Assembly: GCF_006442545.2 (NCBI RefSeq)
Contig: NZ_CP083952.1
Coordinates: 5,371,501 to 5,435,500, forward strand
DNA: 64,000 nucleotides
Direction of reading: 5' to 3'
From: Mesorhizobium sp. B2-1-8
GTDB lineage: Bacteria; Pseudomonadota; Alphaproteobacteria; Rhizobiales; Rhizobiaceae
In this document: in pieces, positions 8,568-18,405 of the stretch
How the letters are laid out: the number at the start of each line of letters is the position of its first letter
Position numbering within the stretch: position 1 is the stretch's first letter
Program-made: the position numbers and the translations under genes
Notes under the pieces: generated by a model
The model's database searches: none
What the model was told of the DNA's origin: nothing
What the model saw: the letters and a program-made list of their open reading frames with translations, nothing else

Positions 8568-9809
8568 CTACCGCCGCCGCTTCGGCTTCTCCAGCAGCGC
8601 GACGGCCTCGACATGGGATGACCACAGGAACTGGTCGATCGGCGTCACGCTTTTCAACGCATATCCGCCGTCGATGAGGATGCGCAGGTCGCGAGCCAGC
8701 GTCACCGGGTTGCAGGACACCGCGGCAACGAATGGAACATCCGAGCGGGCGATCTGCTTCGACTGATCCTCTGCGCCGGCGCGCGGCGGATCGAAGACCA
8801 GGCCGTCGAAGGCGTTCAACTCCTTGAACGTCAGTGGCCGGCGAAACAGGTCGCGCCGCTCGCCCGTCACCCGCTTGATGCCTGTCGCGAAGCGGGATCC
8901 CCGGTCGAGCGCCGAAAGTGCGGCCGCATCGCCTTCGACCGCGTGGACTTCCGACTTCGCCGCAAGCCGGAGCGCAAAGCTGCCGCAGCCTGCGAAAAGA
9001 TCGGCGATCTTCTTGGCGCGCTTCAGATGTCCGCCGACGATCTCGGCCATGGACCGTTCGGCAGCCTCGGTCGCCTGCAGGAAGGCGCCCGGCGGCAGCG
9101 CCACCGCGACGCTGCCGAACATGACCACGGGCTTCCTTGGCTCGATGACGATCTCGTCATCGATGGACAGTCTGGCAAAGCCCTGCGCAATGACAAAATT
9201 GGAGGCGATACGGCGCTGGTGTTCGCCGAGCTTGCCGGAGTCATGCACCGCGATGTCGAGACCGGAACCCGTAACGGTGACCGCCATCCGGAACGATTTG
9301 GTGGTGGCGCATATCAGTTCGGCCAGCGCCCTCAACTGGCCGAGTGCCGCGACGATCTCGGGCAGCGAGATCGGGCATTCGGATATTGAGATGATTTCCG
9401 GCGACAGATGGCGATTGAAGCCGAGCAACATGCCTGTTTCGGTGCGCCGGGCGGCAAGCACGACACGGCGGCGCGACTGCGGCGCACAGGCAACCAACTC
9501 TCCGATTTCGCACTCGATCCCCTTGCCCTTCAGGGCGTGCACCACCTTTTCGCGTTTCCACTGGCGATAGGCTTCGGCCTCGAAATGCTGGAGGGCGCAG
9601 CCGCCGCATTCGGTGAAATGACGGCAGGCGGCTTCGATGCGCAGCGGCGAGGCCTCCAGCACCGCCATCAGCGTGGCGCGATCCCGTTCGCGCGCGGCAG
9701 TGACGGTCTCGCCCGGCAGCGTGAAGGGAATGAACAGATCGCCGCTTTCGGTTTCGGCGATGCCGTCACCCTGCGATCCGAGCTTTCGTATCGTGAAGCG
9801 TGTGCTCAT
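8568..9809 (-). CDS. RlmD/TrmA-type RNA (uracil-5-)-methyltransferase
   Basis: A 413-residue SAM-dependent enzyme, probably methylating U1939 of 23S rRNA. An N-terminal TRAM domain (IRKLGSQGDGIAE) is followed by iron-sulphur cluster cysteines C62, C68 and C71 (CRHFTECGGC). The SAM site is DLFAGCGSFALRLA, then FDPPRAG. The nucleophilic Cys is in VSCNPVTLARDLRILI. The start ATG at 9807-9809 overlaps the TGA of the upstream tlyA (ATGA), so the two are translationally coupled. RlmC/RlmD and TrmA are hard to separate by sequence alone, hence no firm symbol. Confidence 0.9.
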   Translation of the reverse strand: MSTRFTIRKLGSQGDGIAETESGDLFIPFTLPGETVTAARERDRATLMAVLEASPLRIEAACRHFTECGGCALQHFEAEAYRQWKREKVVHALKGKGIECEIGELVACAPQSRRRVVLAARRTETGMLLGFNRHLSPEIISISECPISLPEIVAALGQLRALAELICATTKSFRMAVTVTGSGLDIAVHDSGKLGEHQRRIASNFVIAQGFARLSIDDEIVIEPRKPVVMFGSVAVALPPGAFLQATEAAERSMAEIVGGHLKRAKKIADLFAGCGSFALRLAAKSEVHAVEGDAAALSALDRGSRFATGIKRVTGERRDLFRRPLTFKELNAFDGLVFDPPRAGAEDQSKQIARSDVPFVAAVSCNPVTLARDLRILIDGGYALKSVTPIDQFLWSSHVEAVALLEKPKRRR

Positions 9810-10570
9810 CGGTCCTTGATCCCACCGAGCAGGAATTCGCGATTGCCGTCGCCACCTTCGATCGGCGACAGATGCAGGCCGAGCGAGCGCCAGCCGGGAA
9901 CGGCATCCAGCCAATCCTGTAGCAGGCCCGCGACACGGGCGGCATCGAAGGGATCCTTCAACAGACCGCCCTTGCCGATCGCCTCGCGACCGGCCTCGAA
10001 TTGCGGTTTGACCAGAAAGACCGCGCCGGCACCGGGCTTGGCAAGAGCAAGCGACGGCGGCAGCGCCAGTTTAAGCGAGATGAAACTGACGTCGGAAACG
10101 ATGAAATCCGGACTGCGGCCGGCAAGATCGGCGGTCGTGAGATCGCGCGCATTCAAGCCTTCGATCACGGTTACGCGCGGATCGCCGCCGACATCGGGAT
10201 GCATCTGGCCGTGGCCGACATCGATGGCCGTGACATGGGACGCGCCGCGTTCGAGCAACACCTGGGTAAACCCGCCTGTCGAGGCGCCGATGTCGAGGGC
10301 TTCGCGGCCGGCGGGATCGAGGCCGAAATGGTCCAGTCCGCCGATCAGTTTGAGCGCCGCGCGCGAAACATAGCCTCGCGCCGGATCGTCGATGACAACA
10401 AGGCATTGCGGCGAAACGTTCTGGCCGGGCTTGCGGGCAATGGCGCCGTCAACCATCACCGCGCCGCGCTCGACCGCGTCGCGGGCGCGCGAACGGCTGG
10501 CAAACAGCCCGCGCTGGACGAGCAGGTCGTCGAGCCGCTGGCGTGTGCTGGCTGGCGGAGGCGAATTCAT
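9806..10570 (-). CDS. tlyA: TlyA family rRNA (cytidine-2'-O)-methyltransferase
   Basis: A 254-residue protein with an N-terminal S4 RNA-binding domain (RLDDLLVQRGLFASRSRARD) followed by an FtsJ/RrmJ Rossmann methyltransferase domain (ALDIGASTGGFTQVLLERGA, DFIVSDVSFISLKLALP). TlyA enzymes 2'-O-methylate cytidines of rRNA; some homologues have been called hemolysins. In many alphaproteobacteria it follows dxs. Here dxs lies upstream on the same strand but is separated by the GFA pseudogene and a small secreted-protein gene. The ATG at 10568-10570 was chosen over an Arg-rich upstream extension. Confidence 0.92.
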   Translation of the reverse strand: MNSPPPASTRQRLDDLLVQRGLFASRSRARDAVERGAVMVDGAIARKPGQNVSPQCLVVIDDPARGYVSRAALKLIGGLDHFGLDPAGREALDIGASTGGFTQVLLERGASHVTAIDVGHGQMHPDVGGDPRVTVIEGLNARDLTTADLAGRSPDFIVSDVSFISLKLALPPSLALAKPGAGAVFLVKPQFEAGREAIGKGGLLKDPFDAARVAGLLQDWLDAVPGWRSLGLHLSPIEGGDGNREFLLGGIKDR

Positions 10571-10743
10571 CGGCCTTCTCTGGCGAAAGCCCGCGGTGAA
10601 GGCAAGGACATTACACGGAACTAAGGTGACGTCGTGCGTGAGCGGCTGGTGTAGCGAGCCAAGCCGCGGCTTGCGCGCATCGCATCGGGTCCGGCAAAAT
10701 GGTCGTCGAGTAGAGCCTCCATCGTCGGAACCGGGGAGAACGC

Positions 10744-11144
10744 ATGCTGACGGGAACCTGCCACTGTGGCGCTGCCCACTGGACCCTGGAGGGCGATCCC
10801 GGCCCGGTGACGGCTTGCAACTGCACCCTTTGCCGTCGCTATGGCGCGCTCTGGGCTTATGATTATGTCGACGAGCGCATTCGCGTTTCGGGGCCGACGG
10901 CCAGCTATACGCGCGCCGCAAAGGACAAGCCGTCGCTTGAAATCCTGTTTTGCCCGATCTGCGCCTGCGTGCTGGCATGGCGCGGCATGCGCGCCAGCGA
11001 TTCTGGCCGAATACGCATCGCCGTCAATGTGGGCTGGCGCCGCCCGAAGCCGTTGCCGACTTGCCGATCGACCGTTTCGACGGTCTCGACTCTTACGACG
11101 ATCTGCCACGCGATGGCCGCTGCGTGCGCGATATGTGGTTTTAG
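10744..11144 (+). pseudogene. GFA-family (S-(hydroxymethyl)glutathione synthase-like) gene with a -1 frameshift
   Basis: The first ~95 codons encode a typical glutathione-dependent formaldehyde-activating fold with zinc cysteines (GTCHCGAAHW, CNCTLCRRYG, CPICACVLAWRG). At 11030-11034 the family sequence leaves this frame and continues in the next one as LAPPEAVADLPIDRFDGLDS, ending DGRCVRDMWF at 11144. Restoring one base (GTG[C]GGCTGG) gives an uninterrupted gene. As written, the frame reads into unrelated codons up to about 11232. A good ribosome site (GGGGAG) precedes the ATG. It may be a recent mutation or a sequencing error. Confidence 0.8.
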
Positions 11145-11155
11145 ACTCTTTGTTT

Positions 11156-11232
11156 TCACGCAATTCCCTAGGGAAAGCGCTGCGCGCTTTTCCCGGGAAA
11201 ACCGCTACGCACTTTTCCTGGAATTTCTCTAG
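11156..11232. repeat. Short dispersed palindromic repeat
   Basis: The segment alternates AATTCC, GGAAAAGCGC-like and GCTACGCACTTTTCC blocks. The outer blocks (AATTCC at the left, GGAATT at the right) are reverse complements, and the middle holds GCGCTGCGCGC and CCCGGG. It can fold into a long imperfect hairpin. It sits just past the GFA pseudogene and against the stop of the leftward secreted-protein gene. The pattern resembles short palindromic intergenic repeats of rhizobial genomes. Confidence 0.5.
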
Positions 11233-11522
11233 AAGATCGTGCGGGACACTTGGCGCTCGACGGCTGGAGACAAACCGTCGTCCCCATCCTCTGACGCTTG
11301 CTGACGCGGATGCTCGGTCGCAACAGCGGGCTGAGGTGAAGGGTCCGGCAGCATCACGAGCTGCGGCACCTGCCTGTAGGAAAAGCCGCCGCGGATATCG
11401 CCGATCTTGCCGGCGACAATGCGGACCACCGCCTTTTCGAGATTGCGGTCGTAGCGCGTTTCGGCGGCAGCCGGCACGACCATCACGGCCAAAAGGGCCG
11501 CGCCGCACAGAAGCGTCTTCAT
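11229..11522 (-). CDS. Small secreted protein, function unknown
   Basis: A 97-residue protein. Residues 1-20 (MKTLLCGAALLAVMVVPAAA) form a clear signal peptide. The mature part starts ETRYDRNLEKAVVRIVAGKI and ends in a polar tail rich in Asp, Ser and Gln. I chose the ATG at 11520-11522 because the upstream extension is Arg/Pro-rich and would hide the signal peptide; GGGAGA precedes it. I do not recognise the family. The stop lies against the palindromic repeat. Confidence 0.65.
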   Translation of the reverse strand: MKTLLCGAALLAVMVVPAAAETRYDRNLEKAVVRIVAGKIGDIRGGFSYRQVPQLVMLPDPSPQPAVATEHPRQQASEDGDDGLSPAVERQVSRTIF

Positions 11523-11670
11523 TGTTGTTGTCTCCCTGCCTGGCAGTGATCTAGCAGGGCGCAGTTGAAAAACCGCCAAGGGACACGGTAAGCGAAACGC
11601 CAAACGGCTGCGTTAACAGTGCGTTACGGTATCAAGCCGGCAAACTGATTCAAGCTGTTGAGGTTTTGAT

Positions 11671-13584
11671 TCAGGCGCGCTGGGCGCGGACTGTTTGGCC
11701 GAGGGCCGTGAAAACGGTGCGCACGATCCCGGCGGCGTCGAGACCGGCATCGGCATACATCTTCTCCGGCTTGGCGTGGTCGGTGAAGGCGTCGGGCAGA
11801 ACCAGCGGGCGTACCTTCAGGCCGTTCTCCAGCAATCCTTCATGGGCAAGGAACTGCAGCACATGGCTGGCGAAGCCGCCGATAGCGCCCTCCTCCACCG
11901 TCACCAGGACCTCGTGCGAGCGGGCCAGCCGCCGGATCAGATCCTGGTCGAGCGGCTTGGCGAAGCGGGCATCGGCGACCGTGGTGGAAAGCCCGGCCGC
12001 GCCGAGTTCCTCGGCCGCGGCAAGGCAATCCTGCAGCCTTGTGCCGAAGGACAGCAGGGCAACCTTGCTGCCTTCCCGGACGATGCGGCCTTTGCCGATC
12101 TCGAGAACCGAGCCGCGCTCGGGCATGTCGACGCCGACCCCGTTGCCACGCGGATAGCGGAAGGCGATCGGGCCATCGTCATAGCTGGCGGCGGTGCGCA
12201 CCATGTGGCGCAGTTCCGCTTCGTCGGCCGCCGCCATCACGACAAAGCCCGGCAGGCTTGCCAGGAAGGTGGTGTCGAAGGCGCCGCAGTGGGTGGCGCC
12301 GTCGGCGCCGACGAAGCCGGCGCGATCGATGGGGAAACGCACCGGCAGTTTCTGGATCGCGACGTCATGGACGACCTGATCGTAGGCGCGCTGCAGGAAA
12401 GTCGAATAGATCGCCGCGAACGGCTTGTAGCCTTCCGTCGCGAGGCCGGCGGCGAAGGTCACCGCATGCTGCTCGGCGATGCCGACATCGAAGGTCCTCG
12501 ACGGGAACACCTCGCCGAACAGATCGAGGCCGGTGCCGCTCGGCATGGCGGCGGTGACGGCGACGATGCGATCGTCCTCGCGGCCCTCCTGGATCAGGCT
12601 TTCGGCGAACACCTTGGTGTAGGCAGGCGCGTTGGCCGGCGCCTTGGTCTGCGCGCCGGTGATGACGTCGAATTTGTTGACGCCGTGGTATTTGTCGGCG
12701 GCCGCTTCCGCCGGCGCGTAGCCCTTGCCCTTCTGGGTGACGACATGGATCAGCACCGGCCCCTTGCCGTTGTCGCGGACATTTTTCAGGACCGGAATCA
12801 GATGCTCCAGATTGTGGCCGTCGATCGGGCCGATGTGATAGAAGCCGAGTTCCTCGAACAAAGTGCCGCCGGTGACATAGCCGCGCGCGTGCTCGACCGC
12901 CCGGGTGATGGCCCGATCGGCCCGCTTGCCGAGATAGGAGGTCAGTTTCTTGCCGAAGTCGCGCAAGCCGATATAGGCCTTTCCGGAAGCCAGGCGCGCC
13001 AGATAGGCGCTCATCGCGCCGGTCGGCGGCGCGATCGACATGTCATTGTCGTTGAGGATGACGATGAGGCGCGCATCGAGCGCGCCGGCATTGTTCATCG
13101 CCTCATAGGCCATGCCGGCCGACATGGCGCCGTCGCCGATGACTGAAATGACATTGTTGCGACCACCCGAAAGGTCGCGGGCGGCGGCCATGCCGAGACC
13201 CGCCGATATCGATGTCGAGGAGTGGGCGGCGCCGAACGGGTCGTATTCGCTCTCGGCCCGGCGGGTGAAGCCCGACAAGCCGCCTTCCTGGCGCAAGGTG
13301 CGGATGCGGTCCCGGCGTCCGGTCAGGATCTTGTGCGGATAGGCCTGGTGGCCGACATCCCAGATCAGCCGGTCATCGGGTGTGTTGAAGACATAGTGCA
13401 GCGCCACCGTCAGTTCGACTACGCCAAGGCCGGCACCGAGATGGCCGCCGGTGTGGGAGACAACATCGACCAGTTCGGCGCGAAGCTCGGATGCCAGTTG
13501 CGGCAATTCGCTCTCGGCCAGCGTGCGCAGGTCGACCGGGACGCGAACCTTGTCGAGAAGCGGCGTATGCAGCGTTGCGTTCAC
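11671..13584 (-). CDS. dxs: 1-deoxy-D-xylulose-5-phosphate synthase
   Basis: A 637-residue thiamine diphosphate enzyme that condenses pyruvate with glyceraldehyde 3-phosphate, the first step of the MEP isoprenoid pathway. The ThDP motif is [18 protein letters not shown]. Other landmarks are [32 protein letters not shown] and [15 protein letters not shown]. The length is normal. It belongs to a leftward gene group with xseB upstream, the arrangement common in alphaproteobacteria. ispE, later in the same pathway, lies at 54.7 kb. Confidence 0.97.
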   Translation of the reverse strand: MNATLHTPLLDKVRVPVDLRTLAESELPQLASELRAELVDVVSHTGGHLGAGLGVVELTVALHYVFNTPDDRLIWDVGHQAYPHKILTGRRDRIRTLRQEGGLSGFTRRAESEYDPFGAAHSSTSISAGLGMAAARDLSGGRNNVISVIGDGAMSAGMAYEAMNNAGALDARLIVILNDNDMSIAPPTGAMSAYLARLASGKAYIGLRDFGKKLTSYLGKRADRAITRAVEHARGYVTGGTLFEELGFYHIGPIDGHNLEHLIPVLKNVRDNGKGPVLIHVVTQKGKGYAPAEAAADKYHGVNKFDVITGAQTKAPANAPAYTKVFAESLIQEGREDDRIVAVTAAMPSGTGLDLFGEVFPSRTFDVGIAEQHAVTFAAGLATEGYKPFAAIYSTFLQRAYDQVVHDVAIQKLPVRFPIDRAGFVGADGATHCGAFDTTFLASLPGFVVMAAADEAELRHMVRTAASYDDGPIAFRYPRGNGVGVDMPERGSVLEIGKGRIVREGSKVALLSFGTRLQDCLAAAEELGAAGLSTTVADARFAKPLDQDLIRRLARSHEVLVTVEEGAIGGFASHVLQFLAHEGLLENGLKVRPLVLPDAFTDHAKPEKMYADAGLDAAGIVRTVFTALGQTVRAQRA

Positions 13585-13683
13585 GTTGGGCCCAGACTTT
13601 CTTTTCTTCGGCGGGATAGGCCGCCGGCCGCCGAAAGTAAATGCGTGTCGGTGACGCGGATGGTCAGCCCCTCACCGATCCGC

Positions 13684-14604
13684 TCAGCCTTCCGGCAGCG
13701 GAATGAATTCTTTCTCATCGCCAGGAACGATATCGAAGCGGCCGGTCTTCCATTCCTGCTTGGCCTGCTCGATGCGCTCCTTGGACGAGGAGACGAAATT
13801 CCACCAGATGTAGCGCTTCGAACCGAGCGAGGCACCGCCGAACAGCATGAAATGCGCACCCGTCGGCGACGATATGACGATCTCGTCGCCGGGACGGAAC
13901 ACCAGCAGCCGTTCCGCCGGAAAGACGTCGCCTGAAATCGAGACCTCGCCCTCCAGCGTGTAGATGGCGCGCTCTTCCGCATCGGCCGGGATCTTGACGC
14001 TGGCACCGGGCGCAAGCCGCAAATCAGCGTAGAGCGTTTCGGAATCCGCCCGCACCGGAGACCGCAATCCTTGGAAATCGCCGATGACGACACGGCCGCT
14101 GACGCCCTCGGCATCGATCTCTGGAAGTCGCAGCGCAGCTGTGTTCTCGAACACCGGCGCCACCTCTTCCTTGCCGTCGGGCAGCGCCAGCCACGTCTGC
14201 AGGCCGGAGATCGACATCGGCGCGCCGCGCAATTCCTGCGGCGTGCGCTCGGAGTGGACGATGCCGCGGCCTGCGGTCATCAGGTTCACGTCGCCGGGCT
14301 CGATCACCATTTCGGTGCCGAGCGAATCGCGGTGCCTGATCTTGCCGTCGAACAGATAGGTTACGGTCGACAGGCCGATATGCGGGTGCGGACGAACGTC
14401 GAGCGCCTGGCCGGCGCGCATGATGGCGGGACCCATTCGATCGAAGAAGATGAACGGCCCGACCAGGCGCCGCTTGGCGGTCGGCAAGGCGCGGCGCACC
14501 TCGAAGCCGCCAATATCCTTGGCGTTCGGGATGACCATCAGCTCGATCTGGTCGCTGGCGAAGGCATCGCCGGCCTCAGGGTCTTTCCCCGGGAAGAAGC
14601 TCAT
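13684..14604 (-). CDS. Pirin family protein
   Basis: A 306-residue bicupin. The N-terminal cupin carries the metal ligands expected of pirins in VRPHPHIGLSTVTYLFDG and GRGIVHSERTP. The C-terminal cupin includes AIYTLEGEVSISGD. Some bacterial pirins oxidise quercetin and others bind partners such as pyruvate dehydrogenase, so the substrate cannot be inferred. It lies between dxs and the DUF2277 gene on the same strand, interrupting the usual xseB-dxs neighbourhood. The start ATG has GGAGA just upstream. Confidence 0.93.
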   Translation of the reverse strand: MSFFPGKDPEAGDAFASDQIELMVIPNAKDIGGFEVRRALPTAKRRLVGPFIFFDRMGPAIMRAGQALDVRPHPHIGLSTVTYLFDGKIRHRDSLGTEMVIEPGDVNLMTAGRGIVHSERTPQELRGAPMSISGLQTWLALPDGKEEVAPVFENTAALRLPEIDAEGVSGRVVIGDFQGLRSPVRADSETLYADLRLAPGASVKIPADAEERAIYTLEGEVSISGDVFPAERLLVFRPGDEIVISSPTGAHFMLFGGASLGSKRYIWWNFVSSSKERIEQAKQEWKTGRFDIVPGDEKEFIPLPEG

Positions 14605-14644
14605 GAACTCTCCTGGTCAGCGGTCAGTGGGCGCTTTGGGCATA

Positions 14645-14911
14645 TCAGGCGAACCGGATCGCCGCCTTTGCTCTTAGTTTAGCCGCCACCTCTTCGCGAT
14701 TGCGCGGATGCTGGTGGGTTTCGAGCGAATCGAGAAGCTCGCGTGCCGATGCCGCGATGGCGTCGACCGCGTGATCAAATGCATGCTGGTTCTTGGCGGA
14801 AGGCCGCGTCGTACCGCTCAGCTTGCGGACAAACTGGAGTGCCGCGTCGCGGACTTCGTCATTGGTTGCCGGCGGATCAAAATTGAACAGGGTCTTGATG
14901 TTTCTGCACAT
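14645..14911 (-). CDS. DUF2277 family protein
   Basis: An 88-residue protein matching the DUF2277 pattern: MCRNIKTLFNFDPPAT at the start, LQFVRKLSG in the middle, then an Ala/Arg-rich helical end. The ATG at 14911 fits the conserved family start better than the upstream extension. The function is unknown. The gene sits 40 bases upstream of the pirin gene and is probably co-transcribed with it. Confidence 0.85.
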   Translation of the reverse strand: MCRNIKTLFNFDPPATNDEVRDAALQFVRKLSGTTRPSAKNQHAFDHAVDAIAASARELLDSLETHQHPRNREEVAAKLRAKAAIRFA

Positions 14912-15003
14912 CGCTTCCGTATCTCCTCTTGTCCGTTTCAATCGGGACGAACTGTATCCTCGATCATGATCGTGTCCAAAAATCGGTAAAGCTGCTCGGC
15001 TCC

Positions 15004-15258
15004 CTAGTCCGCGTCGAGCGGCTCGGTTCCAACCGGCTTGCCGTCGCGCGACAGCCTGATCTTCTCGACCTTGTCCTCAGCGGCCTTCAGCAACCGGTCG
15101 CAATGCATCTTCAGCGCCTCGCCGCGCTCGTAGATCCGGATCGACTGGTCGAGCGGCACGTCGCCACGCTCCAGATCATCGACGATCTTCTCCAGAGCGT
15201 CGAGTGCCTGTTCGAAGCTCATCGCCTTGACGTCTTCGTTGATCTCACCAGTCATCAT
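15004..15258 (-). CDS. xseB: Exodeoxyribonuclease VII small subunit
   Basis: An 84-residue XseB with the conserved core [20 protein letters not shown] and [15 protein letters not shown]. It binds the XseA large subunit (not in this window) to make exonuclease VII, which trims single-stranded DNA. The start directly follows the stop of the deacetylase-like gene with no gap (stop at 15259, start at 15258), so the two are co-transcribed. Two ATGs in tandem precede TGEI. Confidence 0.94.
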   Translation of the reverse strand: MMTGEINEDVKAMSFEQALDALEKIVDDLERGDVPLDQSIRIYERGEALKMHCDRLLKAAEDKVEKIRLSRDGKPVGTEPLDAD

Positions 15259-16185
<927 letters not shown>

Positions 16186-16321
16186 GTCCCCCTATCTAGT
16201 GCCCCGGCGCGGCGATGGCCATGCGTTGCGGCCTGATCGCTGGGGAAAATCGAACCTGCGTCCATTCATGTCGCTGCGGGCATTGGCGTCGCCGGCCATT
16301 CGGCGTAAGACTGCCGCTACT

Positions 16322-16490
16322 GCCTGGTGCCCGCGAAAGCGGGAGAATCGGGAACACGGTTTGATACCGTGGCGTGCCCAACGCTGTGAGGGGGACTGCG
16401 CCGGTAAGTGCCACTGTCGATGACGGGAAGGCACCGGACGTGGGTTGATCCCGAGCCAGAAGACCGGCCTGGCAGGCATCGTCATCCGCA
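16322..16490 (+). promoter_or_regulatory. Cobalamin riboswitch
   Basis: The leader of bluB has the order of elements expected of an adenosylcobalamin aptamer: a short hairpin (CCCGCGAAAGCGGG at 16330-16343), a stem GGTTTGATACC, a conserved GCCACTG at 16409-16416, GACGGGAAGG, and a B12-box-like GAGCCAGAAGACCGGCCT at 16453-16470. The gene that follows makes the lower ligand of B12, so feedback repression by cobalamin is expected. The aptamer was found by eye; its exact ends are approximate. Confidence 0.9.
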
Positions 16491-16586
16491 TGGTCAGGCG
16501 GATGACGTCAGAGCGACGTGCGTTCTCTTGGACGCACAAAGTACGCTCTGAAAATTTGAACTGCTGCAATCGCAAGGGGACAAGCG

Positions 16587-17480
16587 ATGCCGGAAGATAT
16601 GACCGCTGCAATGGGCGATGGATTCGACCAGATTGCGCGCGACGCGGTTTACCGCGCCATGTTCACGCGGCGCGACGTGCGTAGCCATTTTACATCGGAG
16701 ACGATCGACGACGAGGTGCTGGCGCGGCTGCTGCTTGCCGCCCATCACGCGCCGTCGGTCGGCTTCATGCAGCCCTGGAATTTCATCGTCATTCGCGATG
16801 CCGCGCGACGGGGGGAGGTGCGCGACCTGTTCTTGGCCGCCCGCGAACAGGAACTGCCGGCAATCGAGGCAGACCGGCGGGCGCTCTACCGCAAGCTCAA
16901 GCTCGAAGGCATTTGCGAAAGCGCGCTCAACATCTGCATCACCTGCGACCGCGAGCGTTCGAAAGGCTCGCCGCTGGGACGCTGGCACAATCCGGAAATG
17001 GATCTCTACAGCACGGTCTGCGCGGTGCAGAATTTCTGGCTGGCGGCACGCGCCGAGGGCGTTGGCGTCGGCTGGGTCAGCATCATCGAGACGCAAGCGC
17101 TGAAAAGCCTTCTATCTATCCCCGAGCACGTGACGCCGATCGCCTATCTCTGCGTTGGCCGTGTTTCCGAGTTCGCGCCCAAACCCGACCTCGAAACGCA
17201 TGGCTGGGGCCGACGGCTGCCGCTGCCCGACCTGATCATGAGCGAGACGTTTTGCGGCCAGGGTGAGGCGTCGCTCAAATCCACGGTGGCCCGCCTCAAC
17301 ACCGTAGCCGCTGCGCCGGCAAACCTCGCCGATCAGCGCGTCGCGCCGGCCGTACCCCAGCGCGAACCGTCGAAGGTGGAGAGCGCCTTGTCCTTGAGTT
17401 CCCGGAACTTTGACGAGGCTTCGGCGAGCCGGGCGTCCCAGGCGGCATCGGGGACCTGGCCCTCGATGGTCTTGAAATAG
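16587..17480 (+). CDS. bluB: 5,6-dimethylbenzimidazole synthase BluB, with long C-terminal extension
   Basis: A 297-residue flavin-destructase that converts FMNH2 to 5,6-dimethylbenzimidazole, the lower ligand of cobalamin. Motifs include YRAMFTRRDVRSHF, HHAPSVGFMQPWNFIVIRD, ITCDRERSKGSPLGR, MDLYSTVCAVQNFWLAARAEG and GVGVGWVSI. BluB proteins are usually about 225-230 residues. This one should end near LPLPDLIMSETFCGQGE but continues about 70 residues, overlapping 148 bases of the convergent membrane-protein gene. It is controlled by the riboswitch upstream. Confidence 0.93.
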   Translation: MPEDMTAAMGDGFDQIARDAVYRAMFTRRDVRSHFTSETIDDEVLARLLLAAHHAPSVGFMQPWNFIVIRDAARRGEVRDLFLAAREQELPAIEADRRALYRKLKLEGICESALNICITCDRERSKGSPLGRWHNPEMDLYSTVCAVQNFWLAARAEGVGVGWVSIIETQALKSLLSIPEHVTPIAYLCVGRVSEFAPKPDLETHGWGRRLPLPDLIMSETFCGQGEASLKSTVARLNTVAAAPANLADQRVAPAVPQREPSKVESALSLSSRNFDEASASRASQAASGTWPSMVLK

Positions 17481-18316
17481 ACCTGCATCAGGCAGGCAAT
17501 GGCGAACGGCTCGATGAAGGCCGCCTTGAAAGCCCAGGCAAAGACGATGGCCAGAACGAAGGCCCAACCGGCGAGCTGACCGGGCATGACGTAAAGAATA
17601 GTGGCTGCCGGCGCCAGCATCAGCAGGAAGATGACAAAGGAGACGCCCCACATGATGACCGCCAGCCAGACCGCGTTCCTGACCATTGTCTTGCCGTTCT
17701 GGGCGTAGAGCACGACGCCTTGCCGCGCCGTCTCGAACGGCGAGGACGAATTGATGCGGATGTTGTAGCCGAGAATGATCTCGTCGACATAGGTGAGCGA
17801 CAGGCGGATCACCGTGTTGATGAACGAGACCAGGCCGCTCAGGCCCGGAATGGGCAGGAAGGCTGCGATGCCGCCGAGCAGGCCGGTGATGGCGCGGATG
17901 GCGCCCTTGACCAGTTGGTCGACGACGAAAAGGATGTTCGCCTCGGCAAAACGCTCGGTCACAACCTCTTTGGCGTAGGCGATCTGGTTCTGGCCATCGG
18001 GAACGTCATGGCCGTCGATCAGATGCACCATGACGGCGATATGACCTGCCTTGACGACGTAGAGGATGTATTCGCGGATCCAATAGACGGCGATCGAGAC
18101 GAGGCCGAAACCGACCACGCCGCCCCACATGGCAAAGGACAGCGGTCCGTCGGGGTCGGTGGAGATATGGCCGACGCCATAGCCGACCGAGGCACCGGTG
18201 CCGGTGGCCATGATGTAGGCCAGCGTGATGCCGAAATAGACGATCATGCGAAAGACAATGAAAGGCCAGGTCCGCATCATGATGGAGACCGACCTGCCGA
18301 TATCGAAATCCCACAT
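17333..18316 (-). CDS. Polytopic membrane protein, function unknown
   Basis: A 327-residue integral membrane protein. Hydrophobic helices are visible at roughly residues 12-37, 60-85, 140-165, 208-235 and 240-270, separated by polar loops such as KEVVTERFAEANI. The C-terminal ~50 residues are polar (EASSKFRELKDKALSTFDG) and probably cytoplasmic. I do not recognise a characterised family. It is transcribed leftward and its 3' end overlaps the extended end of bluB. The TetR gene starts upstream on the same strand. Confidence 0.75.
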   Translation of the reverse strand: MWDFDIGRSVSIMMRTWPFIVFRMIVYFGITLAYIMATGTGASVGYGVGHISTDPDGPLSFAMWGGVVGFGLVSIAVYWIREYILYVVKAGHIAVMVHLIDGHDVPDGQNQIAYAKEVVTERFAEANILFVVDQLVKGAIRAITGLLGGIAAFLPIPGLSGLVSFINTVIRLSLTYVDEIILGYNIRINSSSPFETARQGVVLYAQNGKTMVRNAVWLAVIMWGVSFVIFLLMLAPAATILYVMPGQLAGWAFVLAIVFAWAFKAAFIEPFAIACLMQVYFKTIEGQVPDAAWDARLAEASSKFRELKDKALSTFDGSRWGTAGATR

Positions 18317-18405
18317 GCCCGAATCTCCCCTCAGAGATGGCTGTGGAGGATGCGCTCAAACCGGCTATTGTCAATTGCAGGCGGCGGCGGGAGGGCCACG
18401 GTGGC

